Below the pieces are notes generated by a model. The model saw only the letters and a list, made by a program, of their open reading frames with translations. It ran no database searches and was not told the DNA's origin. The position numbers and the translations under genes are program-made. A stretch of DNA of 64,000 bases from Acidobacteriota bacterium. GTDB lineage: Bacteria; Acidobacteriota; Terriglobia; Acidiferrales; UBA7541. Of the stretch, positions 59,130-64,000 are shown piece by piece; position 1 is the stretch's first letter, and every line of letters begins with the position of its first letter. The stretch lies in contig JABCZJ010000010.1 in the NCBI GenBank assembly GCA_013289715.1, positions 1 to 64,000 on the forward strand. The letters run 5' to 3'.

Positions 59130-62100
59130 TCACCCCGCAGAACTAAAAGTTACGCAAACCTGCTCGTCGTGAACGATCGCAGCGGCACCTGACCCGAATG
59201 TTGCACGCACGGTAACAATAGACGTCTGCGACCTCGTAGTGGTCGACGGCGAAGCGACACATGAACTGAGTAAACCAATTGCGCAAATCAAAATACACGC
59301 GTCGATCACATAGGCGCGTCGGTTTGAAACTCCGAGAAACAAGAAGCTGAGTGCGAGAAATGAAAAGGAAAAGAAAACGAGCGTCGATCCTGACTGCTCG
59401 GCGATGTCCGCAGAATTCCGTATCGTAAGCGTAGCCGTAGCGCCGCCTTTGGCGAAACTGGGAGAAAATTCGCACGTGTAACCCGGTGGAATACCGGCCG
59501 CACAGTTAAGCTGGGCAGTCCCTGCAAACCCGGCCGACGAGATAATCGAAATCCCCAAGGTGCCCTTGCCGGATGGCCCGATGTTCAGGGAATTTGATCC
59601 GACAACCAGGTCGAATCCTGGCCCAGCGGAGGGCCAAACGTCGGTGAGCGTCGGAGAGACCGACGGCGCGAGCGTATTCACGGCAGCGAAGCTGGCTGTC
59701 AAATCGTGGTTGCCGCTCGATAGCAGACCGATAAGCAGCGACGCGATTCCATTCGGACCTACCGTTGCGGTCCCGAGAATCGCTCCGCTGTCCATGAACG
59801 TGACTTGTGCCCCGGTGATGGCGTCTGGTGCGGCAACGAATGCCGACAGTAGCGTTCCGGAGGGCGAAGCTGTTTCGGAGACGGTAAGGGCAACGAAGAC
59901 GGGAAGCAAATTCGCCGGCGCATTCGACACCGTGACAGTCTGCGGGGCAGACGTGCTAGCAGCAAACGGTCCGTTCGCATTAAAAGCCGCGGTGAACGTG
60001 TGCGTTCCGGCGCTCAAGGAAGCGGTGCTGTACGTTGCGGTGCCGTTGGATTGCAGCCCCGAAGTTCCGAGGTACGTGGAGCCATCAAAAAACGACGCGC
60101 CGCCAAAGGGTACGCCCGAGGTGGAGGAAACCTGTGCGGTGAGCGTGATTACGGCCCCAGCGGTAGGAGAGCCGGGAGAAGCGGAGATTGTGGTGGTGGT
60201 GGAATCCGCATTCACTTTGACACTGACGGCAGCCGAAGTACTCGCCGAGAAGACGGCTGCGGTGTACGACTGATCCGTGTTTGTGAAGCCGGGCTGAGTA
60301 TAGCCGTCGTACGTCGCGGTCAACGAATGGGTTCCTGCTGCCAGGAGAGAATCGTCGTAGTAGGCGACGCCGCTGGAGTTCACGATTGCAGCGCCGATTA
60401 CATTGGCACCGTCGTAAAAGGTGATCTCGCCCGCAGGCACGGCGGGGTTACTGCTGACCGTGGCCATGAGCCGGACGGTCTGACTTGCCAGTATGGAGCT
60501 GGGTGCGGCGGTTAGCGCGGTGGTAGTGGAATAGGTGGGCGGATTAACGAGATGCTCCTCGGAGAAGCTACTGGGCGCGTAGGTTTTGTCGCCGCTGTAC
60601 TCCGCGAGAATGGCGTGCAATGTAGGAATCAACTGGTTGGCGTAAACATAATGGGCCGAGCCGTTGGCTAGCGAGACAGTGGTGAGTAAGACGCCGTCAA
60701 CACTAAAGCTGACCGAACCGGTGGGAACGGGGGCGCTTGAGCCTGAGAGCGCGAGCGAAAGCGTAATCGCCTGATTGAAAACGGAGGGCTCCGGTGAGAC
60801 CGAAAATATTCCCGAGACTGGCGCGCCACCGCCCGCGGGGCCGTTTTCTTGATTCAAGAGAACGGTGACGGTTGTGCCGCCGGGATTCGCGACGACAATG
60901 TCCGGAAGGCCGTCTCCATTCACGTCGGCGACGTTGATAGCCGAGACTTGTCCGCCGGCGACGTAGTCCACTTCGGCGGCAAAAGTGCGACTGCCCTGAT
61001 TGAGCAGAACCGCGACGCCGCTGCCATCGGTCATCACGAGGTCGGGTTTTTTGTCGCCGTTCAGGTCCGCGACTACCACCTGCGAATAACGATGCGACAC
61101 GGGGATAAAAACCGGAGACTGGAAGGTTCCATCGCCATTTCCGTAGAAGATCGCTAGCGGGCCGAAATTCGCGGCGGCGTTCGGGTCTGGAGCGAGGACG
61201 ATGTCGGCATTGCCGTCGCCATCTACGTCGGCAACGGCTGCCACAACGTCGCTGGCGATTTGCGATTCTTCGAAGGAAGTGCCGAAGGTGAATGTGCCGT
61301 CACCTTTGCCGAGCCAAATTTCCATGTGGTCGTAATAGTTCAAAACGAGGTCGGGAATTCCGTCATTGTTCACGTCTCCGGCGTTGTACAGGCCGGAATC
61401 CAAGGGGAGCCGGAGAGGTGTCGAAACCGAAGTAAATGAATCACCGGTTTGACCCAGGGATACGATGATCGCGTCGCCATCAATGTAGGCCATATCCGCG
61501 CGGCCATCTTTATTGAAGTCCGCGACGACGGGCGCGCCGTTCGAGACGGGCACTGGCGTGGAGAAATTGCCGTTGCCTTCTCCGAAAGTGACCAGGATTG
61601 AAGAGTTGGGTGGAAGAATGGAGGCAGGGCCGGTAGCCAGGTCCATCTTTTTATCGCCGTTGAAGTCTGCTGCGACGAGGGAGGCATTCGGAGTTTGCGA
61701 GCCGTAAGTTGAGTTTTGATCCGATTTGAGAATGAAAGTACCGGTGCCGCTGCCGAGGAGCACTCGCGGAAACGTGGCGGCGACGCTGACAGCGATATCA
61801 GAGAAGCCGTCCGAATTAAAATCGGCGACGGCCGTGGCGCCTACCGTATCGCCTATTTCGAAGTAATCCGCGCTGGCGAATGCGCCGCTGCCGTTTCCGA
61901 TAAGGATTGCGATGCCCCCTTCCACGGGCATCGCGAGATCGAGCTTACCGTCCGCGTTGAAATCGGCGGCGACGGGCTTGGCGAGGCTGATATAAACGGT
62001 GGATGGTCCGCCGGAGACTGACTTCTGGGCTGACCCGAAGGTGAGGCCTCCCTGCCCTAACCGAATTCCGACGCCGGTGGCGTTGGTAAACGTCAGATCG

Positions 62101-63038
62101 GCAATACCGTCGCCGTTGAAATCGCCCACCAATACGAGCGGATCGGTAGTGGTTACAGAGCTGATTGTGGTGAGTGCTCCGAAGGTGCCGTCCGCATTGC
62201 CTTTGAACATTCCGAACGACGAGGGGTACCACTGGGAGATCATGTCCGGATGTCCGTCGCCATCGAGATCCGCAAGAAGCAGTGTGCCGGTGCCGGGCTG
62301 GCCTTTGTAGATGACAGCGTTTTTGAATGTGCCGTCGCCGTTACCGAGCAGCACGAAGAAACCAGCACCTAAGTTATCGGTGGCGACGATGTCGAGATGG
62401 CCATCGCCGTTGAGGTCCAGAAGGTAGGCGACGCCTTCGGCGTAGTTCTGGATCTGGCTGGAGAGGATAAAGCTTCCGGTGTTGTTGCCCAGGAGGATGT
62501 ACAAAGCGCCATTCAAGATGTCGCAGAGAACGAGGTCGGCTTTGCCGTCACCGTTAATGTCACCGACCGCAGCGGGGCCGCGAAATTCTGGATAATCGCC
62601 ACAGCAGGCAGGCTGGAAAGTTGACAAAACGGGTGCCTGAAAAGTGCCGTCGCCATTGCCGACGAGGACGGCAACGACCGCCTGCGTGGCTACGTTTCCT
62701 TGCAAAACAACGTCGAGCTTTCCATCGCCGGTTACGTCCGCCACGGTTACGGCGCAACAAACGCCTGCGGGAAGAGTGATGTCCTGGCCATGAGTGAACG
62801 TTCCGTCTCCGTTTCCGAGCAGGATGTGGAGGGAATAGGTGGTGGAGCCATCAATGTAGACAAGATCGGGCTTGCCGTCGTGATTTACGTCGGCGGTGGC
62901 GATACCGGGAACATCGGTGGCTGTGGGAATAATCGGCGGATTCTTAAAGGTTCCACCGGATGACGATGCGGAAGCGGGCGTGCAGAAGAACGAAAGAGCA
63001 AGGAGCAGAGCAGACGATTGCCAACGGAGGGTTTGCAT
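59130..63038 (-). CDS. FG-GAP/VCBS repeat protein with Ig-like domains
   Basis: 1302 residues. Signal peptide MQTLRWQSSALLLALSFFCTPASA. Residues about 30-740 are roughly 13 FG-GAP/VCBS beta-propeller blades (ADVNHDGKPDLVYIDG, DVNGDGIPDLVL..., LLGNGDGTF). About 745-1160 are four bacterial Ig-like (Big_3/5) domains with 'sPt...G.vtF.dg...lgt..l..G.a.y....l.aGtHslta' (e.g. TFMDSGAILGTATVGPNG). The C-terminus has hydrophobic stretches (LVFFSFSFLALSFLFLGV, IDACILICAIGLLSSC) and a final beta segment, a layout I recall in other acidobacterial surface proteins. Exported, possibly adhesive or Ca-binding (DxDGDG loops). Confidence 0.9.
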   Translation of the reverse strand: MQTLRWQSSALLLALSFFCTPASASSSGGTFKNPPIIPTATDVPGIATADVNHDGKPDLVYIDGSTTYSLHILLGNGDGTFTHGQDITLPAGVCCAVTVADVTGDGKLDVVLQGNVATQAVVAVLVGNGDGTFQAPVLSTFQPACCGDYPEFRGPAAVGDINGDGKADLVLCDILNGALYILLGNNTGSFILSSQIQNYAEGVAYLLDLNGDGHLDIVATDNLGAGFFVLLGNGDGTFKNAVIYKGQPGTGTLLLADLDGDGHPDMISQWYPSSFGMFKGNADGTFGALTTISSVTTTDPLVLVGDFNGDGIADLTFTNATGVGIRLGQGGLTFGSAQKSVSGGPSTVYISLAKPVAADFNADGKLDLAMPVEGGIAILIGNGSGAFASADYFEIGDTVGATAVADFNSDGFSDIAVSVAATFPRVLLGSGTGTFILKSDQNSTYGSQTPNASLVAADFNGDKKMDLATGPASILPPNSSILVTFGEGNGNFSTPVPVSNGAPVVADFNKDGRADMAYIDGDAIIVSLGQTGDSFTSVSTPLRLPLDSGLYNAGDVNNDGIPDLVLNYYDHMEIWLGKGDGTFTFGTSFEESQIASDVVAAVADVDGDGNADIVLAPDPNAAANFGPLAIFYGNGDGTFQSPVFIPVSHRYSQVVVADLNGDKKPDLVMTDGSGVAVLLNQGSRTFAAEVDYVAGGQVSAINVADVNGDGLPDIVVANPGGTTVTVLLNQENGPAGGGAPVSGIFSVSPEPSVFNQAITLSLALSGSSAPVPTGSVSFSVDGVLLTTVSLANGSAHYVYANQLIPTLHAILAEYSGDKTYAPSSFSEEHLVNPPTYSTTTALTAAPSSILASQTVRLMATVSSNPAVPAGEITFYDGANVIGAAIVNSSGVAYYDDSLLAAGTHSLTATYDGYTQPGFTNTDQSYTAAVFSASTSAAVSVKVNADSTTTTISASPGSPTAGAVITLTAQVSSTSGVPFGGASFFDGSTYLGTSGLQSNGTATYSTASLSAGTHTFTAAFNANGPFAASTSAPQTVTVSNAPANLLPVFVALTVSETASPSGTLLSAFVAAPDAITGAQVTFMDSGAILGTATVGPNGIASLLIGLLSSGNHDLTASFAAVNTLAPSVSPTLTDVWPSAGPGFDLVVGSNSLNIGPSGKGTLGISIISSAGFAGTAQLNCAAGIPPGYTCEFSPSFAKGGATATLTIRNSADIAEQSGSTLVFFSFSFLALSFLFLGVSNRRAYVIDACILICAIGLLSSCVASPSTTTRSQTSIVTVRATFGSGAAAIVHDEQVCVTFSSAG

Positions 63039-63157
63039 TTTAGGGCCGGATCCCTATTCAGTTGCATATAAGAAACGGCGAACTATAACATGAGTAAGAC
63101 TGCGAGGAAGAGTTATTTAATTCGCCATTTGACCGTTCAAGATATCGAGAAAAATTG

Positions 63158-63186
63158 TTGACGAAAGGGTTCCTTATACAGATACT
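63158..63186 (+). promoter_or_regulatory. Sigma-70-type promoter for the lipoprotein gene
   Basis: TTGACG (63158-63163), 17-base spacer, GATACT (63181-63186), about 35 bases before the ATG at 63222. AGGAACC before the start could serve as a weak ribosome site. Confidence 0.5.
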
Positions 63187-63221
63187 GACGGGCCCATCGG
63201 GTTGCGGACAGGAACCATTTA

Positions 63222-64000
63222 ATGGCCCAGCGTAATAGTATCCTCGGCACGGCGAACCGGCTGCTGTACTCTCTGCTTTATTTGCTTTTTCTTCTCTTTG
63301 GGTTTTCAAGCTGCGGTGGGGGTGGCGGCGTTGGTGGGCAACAGCCGCCCCCACCCTCACCGGATTTCTCGCTGTCAGCGTCGCCGCCGTCCATCTCCAT
63401 TGTTGCGGGCTCCTCCAACACAACATCGTTGAGCGCAACGGCTATAAACGGGTTCACATCGCAGATTTCGGTGCAATTGTCGGGGTTGCCAGTCGGGGTT
63501 ACGGCGTCGCCCGCGACGATCACGCTCACGCCAGGCATTCCACAGACACTAACCCTTTCGGCTGCGTCCAACGCACAACCCACAGCGATGCCCGCCAATG
63601 CGGTGCTCACTGGGACGTCTGGATCGCTCATGCATACAGCGGATCTCAGTGTTGCGGTGAAGTCCAACGGGGGAGGTGGCGGAGGCGGCAATCTTTCAAG
63701 CCGAACCAAGTACGTCCGCGATGATGCAGTTACTGAATACTATCAATGGGTGAACACGCATTGGGCGGTGTACAACACATCTACGTCCCGCTTTTTTGTC
63801 ACCGATCCGTATTCCAATCAGATTTTTATATTTGATTCCGCTACCGAGTCGAAGATCGGATCGATTGCGGTTCCCGGCGCTTTTGAAATTGATCAGACCG
63901 CGGACCAGAGCACGATTTGGGTCGGCACGTTGATTGGCGATGTGTACTCGATCGATCCCGTGAAAATGGCTGTGAAACAGCGATACTTGGCGTCCGAGAT
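63222..64000 (+). CDS. Lipoprotein with Ig-like and beta-propeller domains (partial)
   Basis: Open frame of about 259 residues from the ATG at 63222, running off the window end. N-terminus MAQRNSILGTANRLLYSLLY, hydrophobic stretch, then FGFSSCGGGGG, a lipobox-like site followed by a Gly/Pro linker. An Ig-like segment (SISIVAGSSNTTSLSATAINGF, VQLSGLPVGVTASPATITLTPG) precedes a second part that looks like beta-propeller blades (SRFFVTDPYSNQIFIFDSATES, TIWVGTLIGDVYSID). Divergent from the FG-GAP gene with 183 bases between. Likely an outer-surface lipoprotein. Confidence 0.85.
   Translation, partial: MAQRNSILGTANRLLYSLLYLLFLLFGFSSCGGGGGVGGQQPPPPSPDFSLSASPPSISIVAGSSNTTSLSATAINGFTSQISVQLSGLPVGVTASPATITLTPGIPQTLTLSAASNAQPTAMPANAVLTGTSGSLMHTADLSVAVKSNGGGGGGGNLSSRTKYVRDDAVTEYYQWVNTHWAVYNTSTSRFFVTDPYSNQIFIFDSATESKIGSIAVPGAFEIDQTADQSTIWVGTLIGDVYSIDPVKMAVKQRYLASE

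Overview
The window (about 58-60% GC by eye) reads like an Acidobacteriota chromosome, most likely the Terriglobia/Korobacter-like side. The reasons are the combination of an acidobacterial-type ECF sigma factor paired with a kinase-TPR protein, CSLREA and PEP-CTERM surface proteins, FG-GAP proteins with bacterial Ig domains, and TonB-like proteins fused to unusual partners. This placement is inference from family content; no rRNA or tRNA gene was seen.

Layout. 1-4225: tail of a TPR protein, a decayed phosphotransferase fragment, a small PilZ protein, a tiny membrane protein and a hybrid sensor kinase. 4643-14033: a complete tad (Flp-type type IV pilus) locus on the minus strand, with two tandem-duplicated flp pilins, then cpaA, cpaB, cpaC, cpaE, cpaF, tadB, tadC, a tiny membrane protein, a DUF192 protein, a His-rich secreted peptide and a separate pilin with a Gly/Ser tail. 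14360-22727: a minus-strand envelope-glycan group (GT87, methyltransferase, GT2, large membrane protein) preceded by DUF362, a squalene-cyclase-like repeat protein and a sigma-54 activator whose upstream region holds a perfect -24/-12 promoter. 23172-33951: a TonB-like protein, a PEGA protein, a membrane coiled-coil protein, an AAA+ ATPase, a double-PilZ/TonB fusion and three TadG/TadE-type pseudopilins, probably accessory to the pilus. 34173-38381: a secreted repeat protein, small proteins, an acyltransferase and a truncated cytochrome P450. 38718-46842: an animal-type haem peroxidase, an acetolactate decarboxylase fused to a ribbon-helix-helix-like segment with acetolactate synthase (acetoin formation), and an ABC exporter whose permease is fused to a CPBP protease. 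46962-47660: wreckage of a retron-type reverse transcriptase and a phage integrase. 47950-58537: one-directional run of ECF sigma factor, Ser/Thr kinase-TPR, TPR protein, two giant Gly-rich CSLREA beta-helix proteins and a PEP-CTERM protein. 59130-64000: an FG-GAP/Ig protein and the start of a divergent lipoprotein.

How it fits together. The dominant theme is building and regulating the cell surface: pili, glycans, large adhesin-like proteins, c-di-GMP (PilZ) inputs and two dedicated regulators (sigma-54 activator, ECF sigma plus kinase). The most interesting candidates are the sigma/kinase/giant-surface-protein run with a repeated structured intergenic element, the PilZ-PilZ-TonB fusion, the RHH-acetolactate decarboxylase fusion, the Flp pilin with a Gly/Ser extension and the secreted nine-repeat protein. 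No intact new defence system was found; the retron and integrase are dead fragments.
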